Below, one piece after another: positions 36,527-44,310 of a DNA stretch of 64,000 bases. The stretch covers positions 62,001 to 126,000 of the forward strand of contig CAWFTF010000002.1 in assembly GCA_963818645.1 (NCBI GenBank). The letters are read 5' to 3'. The position numbers were made by a program, and so were the translations under genes. A model generated the notes under the pieces. That model saw only the letters and a list, made by a program, of their open reading frames with translations. It did not search any database and was not told the origin of the DNA. The DNA is from Gp6-AA40 sp963818645. GTDB taxonomy: Bacteria > Acidobacteriota > Vicinamibacteria > Vicinamibacterales > UBA2999. How positions within the stretch are numbered: position 1 is the stretch's first letter; each line of letters begins with the position of its first letter.

Positions 36527-36864
36527 GCAGTCTTCCGCATTCCCATCGCAACGCACAGCCACGCAACCGTCAGGCACACAAACGCGACGAACGTCGGGAC
36601 GAGCGCTTCCGCCACCGAGATGAAAACCCCTCGCATACCGGCCGGATCGAAGGACTCGACCCTCGTCAGCCCCTGCAAGACATTGACGGCGCCGACAAAC
36701 AGGTTGGCCACGCCTGCGAAAATGCCGGCGAGTGACAGCGGCCGCATCAGCGCCAGCCGTCGTTCGTTCGGCCGGATGGCGTAGGCGATGCCCGTCACCA
36801 TCGGTATCGCGCTGACGAGCAAGCCGAGAAGCGTCATGATCGAGGCGTTTCGGATGCCTTCCAC
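36523..36864 (-). CDS. small membrane protein, MotA/TolQ/ExbB-like
   Basis: A 113-residue protein with three hydrophobic segments (about 9-28, 43-62, 84-108). VAEALVPTFVAFVCLTVAWLCVAMGMRK recalls the proton-channel helices of the MotA/TolQ/ExbB family (split here as VAEALVPTFVAFVC and LTVAWLCVAMG), but the protein is shorter than usual. No ExbD/TolR partner is adjacent. Related proteins are annotated in Acidobacteria. ATG start with a GGAAGGGA purine run. Confidence 0.65.
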   Translation of the reverse strand: MEGIRNASIMTLLGLLVSAIPMVTGIAYAIRPNERRLALMRPLSLAGIFAGVANLFVGAVNVLQGLTRVESFDPAGMRGVFISVAEALVPTFVAFVCLTVAWLCVAMGMRKTA

Positions 36865-36924
36865 AGTCCCTTCCTTTCAGGATGGTGTCCAAATCTGCAG
36901 TTACAACGCGCGAACTCCGAAGCC

Positions 36925-36958
36925 GTGACGGCTGTCACGTTTGCCCGCGTTCCGCGTT
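36925..36958 (+). promoter_or_regulatory. possible ECF-type promoter/operator before a sigma factor gene
   Basis: A perfect GTGAC-GGCT-GTCAC palindrome (36925-36938) whose right half TGTCAC is followed 16 bp later by CGTT (36955-36958). TGTCAC-N16-CGT resembles some ECF sigma promoters (for example the ECF41 group). It lies 12 bp before the sigma factor start. Suggestive of autoregulation only. Confidence 0.3.
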
Positions 36959-36969
36959 AGAGATCTGAA

Positions 36970-37551
36970 TTGGATCGCGAGGCTGAACGCGCACTCGTGA
37001 GCCGCCTTCGGGCCGGGGATGCCGATGCATTCGACGCCGTGTATGCGGAGTACAACACTCGCCTGTTCGCGTTCCTCGCCCGGCTGTCGAGAAACCGGGC
37101 GACCGCGGAGGACCTGCTGGAGGAGACATGGCTCCGTCTCGTGAGCCACGCCGAACGGTTGCGCGAGGACAGTCAGCTCGGAGCCTGGCTCTTCACGGTG
37201 GCTCGCAATCTCTACGTGAGCTACTGCCGTTCCCGGATGCTCGAAGACGTCCACGCGCTGGACTCAATCGGTCTGTGGCCGTCGGGGTGTCCCTCGTCGC
37301 CGTTTGAGGAGACCGCCGGCCACGAGCTCGGTGTGCGGCTCGAAGCGGCGCTTGCGGAACTGCCACTCCAGTATCGAGAGGCGCTCCTGCTCGTCGCGAT
37401 CGAAGGACTCACACCATCCCAGGCCGCACAGGTCTGTGGGGTCAGCGGGGAAGCCATGCGTCAGCGTTTGAGCCGCGGACGCGCGATGCTCGCCGAACGG
37501 CTACGTCGAACCGAGCAGCCGCTGACGGTTCTCAAAGAGGTGCGCCCATGA
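36970..37551 (+). CDS. ECF-type RNA polymerase sigma factor
   Basis: A 193-residue sigma-70 family protein. Region 2 is ALVSRLRAGDADAFDAVYAEYNTRLFAFL with AEDLLEETWLRLV and LGAWLFTVARN. Region 4 is LAELPLQYREALLLVAIEGL with helix-turn-helix SQAAQVCGVSGEAMRQRLSRGR. The linker has a SGCPSSPFEE loop. TTG 36970 is the only start after an in-frame TAG at 36958. The next small gene overlaps it (ATGA) and is probably its anti-sigma or partner protein. Confidence 0.92.
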   Translation: MDREAERALVSRLRAGDADAFDAVYAEYNTRLFAFLARLSRNRATAEDLLEETWLRLVSHAERLREDSQLGAWLFTVARNLYVSYCRSRMLEDVHALDSIGLWPSGCPSSPFEETAGHELGVRLEAALAELPLQYREALLLVAIEGLTPSQAAQVCGVSGEAMRQRLSRGRAMLAERLRRTEQPLTVLKEVRP

Positions 37552-37793
37552 CCGGTGCCACAGAAGATCCCTTCCTGCGCACGCTGACCGAACTACCGCC
37601 GCCGGTGCCGCGCTCGGAACACACAGAACGCGTGCGCACGCGATGTCACGAGGCATTCGCCAGCCGCCGACGGAAACAGAGTCGTCGCCGATCCGCTGCC
37701 GCGCTGGCCATGGACGCCGCGTGTTTTGTTGTGTTGGGTATCTATCTGGCCGGCGCGGTTACCGAAGCGCTTCGACTGGGCAGGTTGTTGTGA
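37548..37793 (+). CDS. small single-helix membrane protein, possible anti-sigma partner
   Basis: An 81-residue protein with an Arg-rich juxtamembrane stretch (SRRRKQSRRRS) and one C-terminal membrane helix (about 54-74). It overlaps the sigma factor gene by 4 bp and has the position and topology of a minimal anti-sigma protein, but there is no zinc-finger motif. Function inferred only from position. A heptamer array begins at its stop codon. Confidence 0.6.
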   Translation: MTGATEDPFLRTLTELPPPVPRSEHTERVRTRCHEAFASRRRKQSRRRSAAALAMDAACFVVLGIYLAGAVTEALRLGRLL

Positions 37794-37873
37794 CTCCCAA
37801 CGTCCAACTTCCCACTCCCAAATACTTGATCTTGGGAATTGGGAGTTGGAAATTGGGAGTTGGATATTGGGAG
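37794..37873 (+). repeat. paired inverted heptamer arrays, CTCCCAA / TTGGGAG family
   Basis: Left arm CTCCCAA, CGTCCAA, CTTCCCA, CTCCCAA; spacer ATACTTGATC; right arm TTGGGAA, TTGGGAG, TTGGAAA, TTGGGAG, TTGGATA, TTGGGAG. All in perfect 7-bp phase within each arm. It starts the base after the TGA of the + gene and ends 10 bp before the stop of the convergent gene, so it could act as a shared terminator. Confidence 0.93.
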
Positions 37874-37882
37874 TTGACGGAT

Positions 37883-38644
37883 CTACTTGCGAAGAGCCAC
37901 CAGATCACCTGACTGAATCGCATCGCGCGACACGGTGACCTGAAGCGTCGACGAATCCGGCGTGACTTCCACGGCGACGGCCTCGCCGAGATCGTAGAGG
38001 AAGTTCTCCCCCTGCAGCTTGTTGCGATAGAGCACGAACTGCGACCCCTTGGCGACGCCGTGATCGCTGCCGCGATCGAGGAGGAAAAAGTCGCCCTTGC
38101 CGAACGTGCGGCGGCGTCCTTCACCCGTCAGGACGTGGCCGTAGTTGTCGCGCTGCGGCTTCGGCTTGTTGGACGACACCACCGGTACTTCGGCGAGCGC
38201 AAACGGCTCGAGGTGGTCGTCGATGTTGATCGTGTCGCAGGCGTGCGTGATCGTCGCGAGCGACATCGTGTCGTCCACGGCCCACACCTTGATCCAGCCC
38301 GAGGTCACGATCGTCGCGGGCGTCGCGGGCGTGATCTTCTCGCGATTGCTGATGAGCAACCGGCGCGTGTAGTACTCCTGCCCGACCTCGATGCCGTTCT
38401 GCGAGCCGGCATTGATCGTGACGAGGTCTCCGGGCGCGTGGCTCTGACGGACGAATGAGTCCTGCCCGCCGGTGATTCGCAGCGGCGTGTCCGGCACTTC
38501 GAGCGCCGCCTTGGGCGCGCACGAGAGTGCCAGGACTTCAGCGGGCAAATTTGCGGCCGCGGCGGCCGGGCCACGCTGGGCGGTCAGTGTGGTGCCTGCC
38601 AGAGCAGCCGCCAGCATTACGGCTGCAAACGTTCTCGACGTCAT
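37883..38644 (-). CDS. secreted protein of unknown function
   Basis: A 253-residue protein with a signal peptide (MTSRTFAAVMLAAALAGTTLTAQ, in two parts MTSRTFAAVMLAAALAG and TTLTAQ). The body has two related beta-rich modules: ITGGQDSFVRQSHAPGDLVTINAG with GIEVGQEYYTRR, and RRTFGKGDFFLLDRGSDHGVAKGSQFVLYR. The G-x-x-G-x-x-Y/F-x-x-x-R spacing recalls SH3-like or FlgT-C-like folds. No named function. It follows bamD in the same direction, suggesting an envelope role. ATG 38644 chosen for the signal peptide. Confidence 0.72.
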   Translation of the reverse strand: MTSRTFAAVMLAAALAGTTLTAQRGPAAAAANLPAEVLALSCAPKAALEVPDTPLRITGGQDSFVRQSHAPGDLVTINAGSQNGIEVGQEYYTRRLLISNREKITPATPATIVTSGWIKVWAVDDTMSLATITHACDTINIDDHLEPFALAEVPVVSSNKPKPQRDNYGHVLTGEGRRRTFGKGDFFLLDRGSDHGVAKGSQFVLYRNKLQGENFLYDLGEAVAVEVTPDSSTLQVTVSRDAIQSGDLVALRK

Positions 38645-38685
38645 CGGTCCCCCCAACCTTCAGGGCGGACCCTTGACGTCCGCCA

Positions 38686-39489
38686 CTACTGAGCCTGAAT
38701 TTGAGTCTTCAGTTCTTCGAGGCGCCGCTTCGCTTCTTCCATGTGCTCGCTGAAATCGAACTCCGTCAGCACACGCTCGAAGTACGGGATCGCCTCAGGT
38801 TTCTTATCGGTCCGGGCGAGGGATTCCGCCAGATAGAAATACACCTCGTCCCGGCCCCCGAACATCGGGTCCTCTTCGAGGAGATGGCGAAAGCGCGGAA
38901 TTGCACCTGGGTACCACTTTATGCGGAAGTAATGGAAGCCCACGCGGAACTCAGCGCGGCTCAGACGGTCACGAGCTTCACGCCATTTCATCCGGACTTC
39001 TTCCATCAGCGGGCTCATGGGGTAACGATCGAAGAAGGTCTGAAACTCTTTCAGCGCTGCCTGCGTTTCCGTCTGATCGCGCTCGGGTGCACGCATCTGC
39101 TCGAAATGCGTCATCGCCAGTTTGTATTGGGCGTAGTCGGCGCGAGCGTTCGTCGGATAGAAGGTGAGGAACTCGCGATACTCGTTGGCTGAGAGCACCA
39201 ACGACTCGGTCGTCTTCTCGCCGAGGTACGTGTCGCCCATCCCGAGTTTGGCATCCGGCCGGTTCGGGCTGTTGGGGTAGTTGTCCACGACCTGGCGGAA
39301 GTACTCGCGTGCGTCCGACCATTTCTTTTTCTCGAGCGCCGCCGTCCCGCGGTCGTACAGGAACTTGTCGGGGTTGGTGACATTGGTCGGGATGGCGTTC
39401 TTGTTTCCATGGCAGGCCGCCACGAACAGCGGGAGCAGGACCAGCGAACGCCGCAAGACTGTGAAACCGTGAATCAATCGAGTCCTCAA
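38686..39489 (-). CDS. bamD: outer membrane protein assembly factor BamD
   Basis: A 267-residue lipoprotein of the BAM complex. A lipobox LFVAAC with Cys26 ends the signal peptide. Tetratricopeptide-like repeats follow (YDRGTAALEKKKWSDAREYF, SANEYREFLTFYPTN, ALKEFQTFFDRYPMSPL, ARDRLSRAEFRVGFHYFR), matching the BamD/ComL architecture. TTG 39489 is the start giving the lipoprotein signal. Separated from the upstream ybgC gene by a heptamer hairpin. Confidence 0.93.
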   Translation of the reverse strand: MRTRLIHGFTVLRRSLVLLPLFVAACHGNKNAIPTNVTNPDKFLYDRGTAALEKKKWSDAREYFRQVVDNYPNSPNRPDAKLGMGDTYLGEKTTESLVLSANEYREFLTFYPTNARADYAQYKLAMTHFEQMRAPERDQTETQAALKEFQTFFDRYPMSPLMEEVRMKWREARDRLSRAEFRVGFHYFRIKWYPGAIPRFRHLLEEDPMFGGRDEVYFYLAESLARTDKKPEAIPYFERVLTEFDFSEHMEEAKRRLEELKTQIQAQ

Positions 39490-39508
39490 TAGCCTCTTTC
39501 CTATTGTA

Positions 39509-39581
39509 GTAGGCAGTAAGCAGTAGGCAGAGCGGGTCTGCGGAGCCGCTCGGAGCCTACCGCCTACTGTCTACCGCCTAC
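39509..39581 (+). repeat. paired inverted heptamer arrays, GTAGGCA / CGCCTAC family
   Basis: Left arm GTAGGCA, GTAAGCA, GTAGGCA; right arm AGCCTAC, CGCCTAC, TGTCTAC, CGCCTAC; the arms are complementary around a GC-rich 24-bp loop region that is itself self-complementary (GCGGAGCCGC). Located between ybgC and bamD. Confidence 0.9.
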
Positions 39582-39618
39582 GAGAAACAGACGTCCGGCG
39601 GCCCCGTATGGCTGTGGC

Positions 39619-40065
39619 TTATCCGAGCAGTTCCCTCACACGAGCCGGAAGCCGGCACGGCCGTCCGTTCGCGCCAAGCGCGGCATGCACCGTGTGCCCC
39701 TCGGCGACAAGTGCTTCACCTGCCGTCCGCACGGCCTGATAGTCGAACCGAAGCCGGACCGGGGTCAGCACCGTCGCCCTGGTTCGGATCTCGATCTCAT
39801 CGTCGTAACGCGCCGACTGCCGGTACTCGCAGTGCGCCTCGATGACGGGGAGCGAGACGCCGGCCTCCTCCATGTCCCGGTAATTCCAGCCGGCGTCGCG
39901 TAGCCACTCGGTGCGGCCGACCTCGAACCACACAAGGTAGTTCGCGTAGTAGACGACGCCCATCTGGTCGGTGTCCGCGTAGCGGACCCGCACACGGGTG
40001 CTTCGTGTCCTGGACGCGGAACTCGGGGTTCGGGAGTCAGAAGTCGATCCTTGACCACCAACCAC
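39619..40065 (-). CDS. ybgC: YbgC-type acyl-CoA thioesterase
   Basis: A hotdog-fold thioesterase. YADTDQMGVVYYANYLVWFEVGRTEWLR holds the active-site Asp (given here as motif YADTDQMGVVYYANY then LVWFEVGRTEWLR). The remaining strands fit the family to the C-terminus. YbgC proteins hydrolyse short acyl-CoA/ACP and associate with the Tol-Pal envelope system. The open frame starts at GTG 40065, but its first about 20 residues come from repeat DNA; GTG 39993 (RVRYADTD) is a credible alternative. It overlaps the rpe stop. Confidence 0.88.
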   Translation of the reverse strand: MVGGQGSTSDSRTPSSASRTRSTRVRVRYADTDQMGVVYYANYLVWFEVGRTEWLRDAGWNYRDMEEAGVSLPVIEAHCEYRQSARYDDEIEIRTRATVLTPVRLRFDYQAVRTAGEALVAEGHTVHAALGANGRPCRLPARVRELLG

Positions 40066-40081
40066 TATCCACCAACCAGTT
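40017..40081 (+). repeat. heptamer arrays, CGGGGTT and ACCACTA families
   Basis: Two back-to-back families: CGGAACT, CGGGGTT, CGGGAGT, CAGAAGT, then after 9 bp ACCACCA, ACCACTA, TCCACCA, ACCAGTT. The second part supplies the last codons and TAG of rpe and the GTG start of ybgC. Confidence 0.82.
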
Positions 40082-40745
40082 GATTGGCTGATGCACGCAG
40101 TGCGCGCGTGGCGCCTTCCGGATCGGCGGTTCCAAAGATGGCCTGACCGGCCACGAGGATGTTGGCGCCGGCGGCGACGACGTCGCCGACGTTGGATCGA
40201 TCGATGCCGCCGTCGATCTCGATCAAGGCAGACGAGCCAGCGCCGTCCAGCACGGCTCGAACGCGTCGCAGTTTGTCGAGACTGTGCGGAATGAATGCCT
40301 GCCCACCGAAGCCCGGGTTGACTGACATCACGAGAACGAAGTCCACGTCCGGTGCAATCGCCTCGAGCGAGGACGCGGGCGTCCCCGGGTTGATCACCAC
40401 GCCAGCCTTTGCACCGAGCTTGCGAATGAACGCGACCGTGCGATTCAGATGCCGGACGGCTTCGACGTGGACGGACACCATGCTGGCACCCGCACTGACG
40501 AACTCTTCGATGTAGCGGTCCGGGTCCTCGATCATCAGGTGCACGTCGAGGGGCCGTGTGGCCACGCGTCTGATCGCGCGTACCACCGGCGGACCGATCG
40601 TGATGTTCGGGACGAAGTGGCCGTCCATCACATCGACGTGAATCAAGTCCGCCCCGCCACGTTCGGCCGCCGCGATATCGCGTCCGAGCGCTGCGAAGTC
40701 GGCAGACAGAATCGACGGCGCAATCTGGACAGGGCGCGATCTCAC
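40065..40745 (-). CDS. rpe: ribulose-phosphate 3-epimerase
   Basis: A 226-residue TIM-barrel epimerase interconverting ribulose and xylulose 5-phosphates. IAPSILSADFAALG, HVDVMDGHFVPNITIGP (metal His/Asp), DVHLMIEDPDRYIEEF, VMSVNPGFGGQ and EIDGGIDRSN (second Asp) are all present. GTG start overlapping the PASTA gene stop. Its final residues (NQLVGG) and stop are encoded by a heptamer array. Confidence 0.97.
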   Translation of the reverse strand: MRSRPVQIAPSILSADFAALGRDIAAAERGGADLIHVDVMDGHFVPNITIGPPVVRAIRRVATRPLDVHLMIEDPDRYIEEFVSAGASMVSVHVEAVRHLNRTVAFIRKLGAKAGVVINPGTPASSLEAIAPDVDFVLVMSVNPGFGGQAFIPHSLDKLRRVRAVLDGAGSSALIEIDGGIDRSNVGDVVAAGANILVAGQAIFGTADPEGATRALRASANQLVGG

Positions 40746-41473
40746 CGGCTCACCTCGAGCGAGATCGCATCACTCCCACCCACGCGAAATCCGCCGGCAG
40801 GCTGTTGCCGAACGACGGTGCCAGGGGGCACACCAGGGTAGGGCTGCGTGCCGACGATCGAGACACGAAAGCCCTGCTGACGAAGCGCATCGGCGGCGCG
40901 TTCGCCGTCCACGCCAATGACGTCAGGCATCACGTACGTTGCCGACAGTTCACCGCGATTGAGCAGGATCGAAACCTCAGGCGCGCGGGATGTGGCCGCG
41001 GGATCCTGAGCCACGACGACGTCGGCAGGATAGTCGCTGGATCGGAACTCGGACACCGACGACACCACCACTCCCTGCTGCTGCAGGCTGCTTTGTGCGG
41101 CGCGTTCGTTCTGACCGACGAGTGGCGGCACGATCGTGCGCTTGGGTCCCGAACTGATCCAGACGCGCACGGTACGTTGACGCCGGCTCGTGACGCCGGC
41201 GTCCGGTTCCTGCTGCATCACCTTCCCGACCTCGATCTTGTCGTCGGGACGCTTATTCTCCTCGACACGCAGTGCGAGGTCGCGGTCGGCGAGCGCCGCC
41301 GTCGCCTCGTTCACCGTGCGGCCGACGAGCGACGGCACCTGCACGTCTCTGGCCCACAGCGCCACTCGCATTGATACGCCGAAAAACACCAGGAAAGTGA
41401 CGCCAAGAGCGCCCATCAGGACGAAAAACTTGCCGAGGCTCCAGACGCGGGAACGCAGAGGGGTCAACCTCAA
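40742..41473 (-). CDS. membrane-anchored PASTA domain protein
   Basis: A 243-residue protein with a short cytoplasmic N-terminus, one membrane helix (about 14-38) and three extracytoplasmic PASTA domains (VPSLVGRTVNEATAALADRD, VPPLVGQNERAAQSSLQQQG, MPDVIGVDGERAADALRQQG). PASTA modules bind peptidoglycan fragments or beta-lactams. No kinase domain is attached, unlike PknB. It overlaps rpe and follows rsmB, a gene order seen in other Acidobacteria. TTG start at 41473. Confidence 0.9.
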   Translation of the reverse strand: MRLTPLRSRVWSLGKFFVLMGALGVTFLVFFGVSMRVALWARDVQVPSLVGRTVNEATAALADRDLALRVEENKRPDDKIEVGKVMQQEPDAGVTSRRQRTVRVWISSGPKRTIVPPLVGQNERAAQSSLQQQGVVVSSVSEFRSSDYPADVVVAQDPAATSRAPEVSILLNRGELSATYVMPDVIGVDGERAADALRQQGFRVSIVGTQPYPGVPPGTVVRQQPAGGFRVGGSDAISLEVSR

Positions 41474-41494
41474 TATTGTACCTGACGGAGCGAG

Positions 41495-42847
41495 TCAGGC
41501 TGTGCGCTGGAGTGCTGCGGCGAAGAAGGCCTCGAGACGATGATCGAACGGAAGCGTGCGGAGCATCCCTCGCGTGTCGAGAACCGGGGCAAGGTCTGCG
41601 CTCCCGTCATGTCGTAGATTGAGCAATCGAAACCCGGGCTCTGTAGCGAGAAATCGATCGACGACCATCTCGTTCTCGTCAGGCTCGCTCGAACACGTGG
41701 CGTAGACGAGCCGTCCTCCCGGTTTGAGAACGATGGCTGCGCGACGGAGCAAGGTGAGTTGACGCTCGGCGAGGCCTGCCAGTTCGTCTTCGTGCCTCCG
41801 CCACTTGATATCGGGGTCGCGTCGCACCGTGCCCAGCCCCGAGCACGGGGCATCCACGAGAATTCGATCGAAGTCGGCTGAGAAGGGCAGTGCTCCCTCC
41901 GTCGGCACGTGCATCGGATAGGCATGATGCACACCGGCCTGACGGACGGTATCGCGAAGCAGAGCGACGCGGCGTGCCCGGACGTCGCACGCGACGAGCA
42001 CACCGCTATCGCGCATGTCGCCGCTCATCATCACGGTCTTTCCGCCGGGCGCGGCACACAGGTCGAGCACGCGCTCACCCGGTTGGGCGTCAACGGCGAG
42101 CGGCACGAGCTGCGACGCTTCGTCCTGCACGAGAAACTGCTCATGCCGTGCCTGTCGAAGCGGGTTCCCTGACACGACGCGAAGCCCATGCGGAGCGAGT
42201 GCCGTGTTCTCGCACTCCACATCGTCCTCAGCGAGCGCCTTCCGCACGGCGTCCCGCGTCGTGCGCAGCCGGTTGACGCTCAACGTCAGAGGCGCTGGTT
42301 CGTCGTTGAATTGCACCCACGTCTCGGTCCGCTCGAAGCCATAGCGATCGAGCCACCGTGTCACGAGCCATTCTGGATGCGACCAGCTCACACCGAGATA
42401 GAGCAGTGCCGCCTCGCGATCGGCGGGATCATCCGGCCGCGGTGGCAGCGGGAGACTGTTGCGCCGGCGAAGTGCGGATCGGAGAACGGCATTGACGAAG
42501 CCTGCCGCACTCTTCTTGCCCGCCGCCCGCGTCAGGCTCACGGCATCGTCAACGACCGCTGCTGACGGCACACGATCGAGATGCAGGATTTGATAGAGGC
42601 TCAGGCGGAGAATGACGAGCACTTCCTCGTCCAAAGACTCCAGTGAGCGGGCCGACACTCGGCCGATCAGGTAGTCGCAGGCACGTTGCCACCGAAGCGT
42701 TCCCTGAACGATCGCGGCTGCGAGCGAGCGATCTCGCTCGTCAGGGAGATGGCGTCGGCTTTCGACGAGCGCGGTGGGAAGGTCGCGATGGTTGGACGCG
42801 ATCGCGGCCAGCGCACGGAACGCAGCCGTGCGCGCAGGCGCGGTCAT
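41495..42847 (-). CDS. rsmB: 16S rRNA (cytosine-967-C5) methyltransferase
   Basis: A 450-residue RsmB. The N-terminal NusB-like RNA-binding domain spans about 1-140 (TAAFRALAAIASNHRDLPTAL, VDDAVSLTRAAGKKSAAGFVN). The methyltransferase domain has SAM motif LDLCAAPGGKTVMMSG, the motif IV Cys335 (DAPCSG) and the motif VI Cys385 (YATCS) used in m5C chemistry. ATG overlapping the fmt stop (ATGA). Confidence 0.96.
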   Translation of the reverse strand: MTAPARTAAFRALAAIASNHRDLPTALVESRRHLPDERDRSLAAAIVQGTLRWQRACDYLIGRVSARSLESLDEEVLVILRLSLYQILHLDRVPSAAVVDDAVSLTRAAGKKSAAGFVNAVLRSALRRRNSLPLPPRPDDPADREAALLYLGVSWSHPEWLVTRWLDRYGFERTETWVQFNDEPAPLTLSVNRLRTTRDAVRKALAEDDVECENTALAPHGLRVVSGNPLRQARHEQFLVQDEASQLVPLAVDAQPGERVLDLCAAPGGKTVMMSGDMRDSGVLVACDVRARRVALLRDTVRQAGVHHAYPMHVPTEGALPFSADFDRILVDAPCSGLGTVRRDPDIKWRRHEDELAGLAERQLTLLRRAAIVLKPGGRLVYATCSSEPDENEMVVDRFLATEPGFRLLNLRHDGSADLAPVLDTRGMLRTLPFDHRLEAFFAAALQRTA

Positions 42848-43783
42848 GGCGCGTTGAAGCGAGTTCCCGGTTGAATCGGGTGGCCCGCGAGATAATCACG
42901 CACCTTCATCGCCCTTCGTCCTTCCGGTTGCACTTCGTCGATGGCGAGTCGTTCACCATGGCCAGTGGCGACAGATATCGCGCCGGAAGACACATCGACG
43001 ATCGTTCCCGGGTCTGCGCTTGTCGGTTCCGGTGCCACATGACTGCGCATAACGATGAGCCGCTCGCCATTCAGATAGCTGAACGCATGTGGCCATGGGT
43101 AGAGTCCGCGAACCCGGTTGTGAATGTCGGTGGCCGCCAGCGTCCAGTCGATGAGCCCTTCTTCCTTCGTGATCTTCGATGCGTACGTCGACAGTGAGTC
43201 ATCTTGAGGTTCCTCGACTGCGCGCCCGGCAGCGAGATCGTCGATGACGTGCGAGCAGCAGCGATGCACCCAGGTGGGCAAGATCGCGTTCGACGATGTC
43301 GCTGGTCTCGTCGGAGCCGATCGGTCGCGTCACTTTGGCGAACATGCCGCCTGCGTCCAGGTCGAGCACCATCCGCATGATGGTCACGCCGGTTTCGGGC
43401 ATGCCATCGATGACGGCTCTCTGCACCGGTGCCGCGCCTCGATATCTGGGCAGGAGCGAGGCGTGCACGTTGATCATCCCGAATCGCGGAAGGTTCAGCA
43501 CGCTTTCCGGGAGGATCTTTCCGTAAGCCGCAACCACCCCGAGCTCAGGCGCCCAGCGTGTGAGCGTCTCCTTGACCTCGGGATCGCGAAGCCGCGCTGG
43601 TTGAAACACCGGGAGTCCGTGTTGGACAGCCGTTACCTTGACCGGCGCGTCGGTGACCTTCTGCCCCCGGCCGCGCGGGCGATCGGGTTGCGTCACGACA
43701 CCGACGACGTCGTGGGCCGATTGAATCAGCTGTTCAAGAGAGGGAACTGCAAACTGCGGCGTCCCGAAGAACACGACGCGCAT
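42844..43783 (-). CDS. fmt: methionyl-tRNA formyltransferase, split by a frameshift
   Basis: Formylates initiator Met-tRNA. The N-terminal part (MRVVFFGTPQFAVPSLEQL, VTQPDRPRGRG, INVHASLLPRYRGAAPVQ) carries the formyl-THF site and the HASLLPRYRG loop. The frame is lost at about 43255-43260 and resumes in the adjacent frame as HVIDDLAAGRAVEEPQ, then the C-terminal OB-fold domain (STYASKITKEEGLIDW, RVRGLYPWPHAF). Removing one base restores a normal protein of about 312 residues. Between def and rsmB in a dense operon, it is very likely functional in the living cell. Confidence 0.9.
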
Positions 43784-43786
43784 TGG

Positions 43787-44296
43787 TTACCACTTGCCCG
43801 CGCGCGCGAGCTTCTTGATCTTGCGGACGATCAGGTCTTTCTGCAGGCCTCGAAGCCGGTCGATGAAGATCATGCCGTCCAGGTGATCCATCTCGTGCTG
43901 GAAACAGCGTGCGAGGAGACCAGTGGCTTCGACGGTTTGTTCCTCGCCGTTGCGATCCAGCCCTTTCAGCACCGCTCGTGACGGCCGCGCGACGGTTGCA
44001 TTGAAGCCAGGGGCGCTGAGGCAGCCTTCTTCTTCGAGCTGCATGCCGTCGCGCTCGACGAACGACGGGTTGATGAACGCCAGGAGCTCGCCTGCGCTTC
44101 TGCCCACCGAGATGTCACACACGAAGATCCGTACGCCGACACCAACTTGCGGCGCAGCCAGTCCCACACCAGGCGCGGTGTACATCGTCTGGATCATGTC
44201 GTCGATCAGCGCCTGAATTTCCGGCGTGACGGCCTCGACAGGTGCCGCCGGCTGATGAAGCACATCGGCGCCGTATCGGACGATAGGACGTATCAT
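43787..44296 (-). CDS. def: peptide deformylase
   Basis: A 169-residue metalloenzyme removing the N-formyl group from new proteins. Motif I GVGLAAPQVG (43-52), motif II EEGCLS (89-94, Cys92 metal ligand) and motif III QHEMDHLDG (133-141, His134/His138 ligands with Glu135) are intact. The fmt gene follows 3 bp downstream, forming the common def-fmt pair. ATG start. Confidence 0.97.
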   Translation of the reverse strand: MIRPIVRYGADVLHQPAAPVEAVTPEIQALIDDMIQTMYTAPGVGLAAPQVGVGVRIFVCDISVGRSAGELLAFINPSFVERDGMQLEEEGCLSAPGFNATVARPSRAVLKGLDRNGEEQTVEATGLLARCFQHEMDHLDGMIFIDRLRGLQKDLIVRKIKKLARAGKW

Positions 44297-44310
44297 CGAG
44301 TCGGTCTGGC

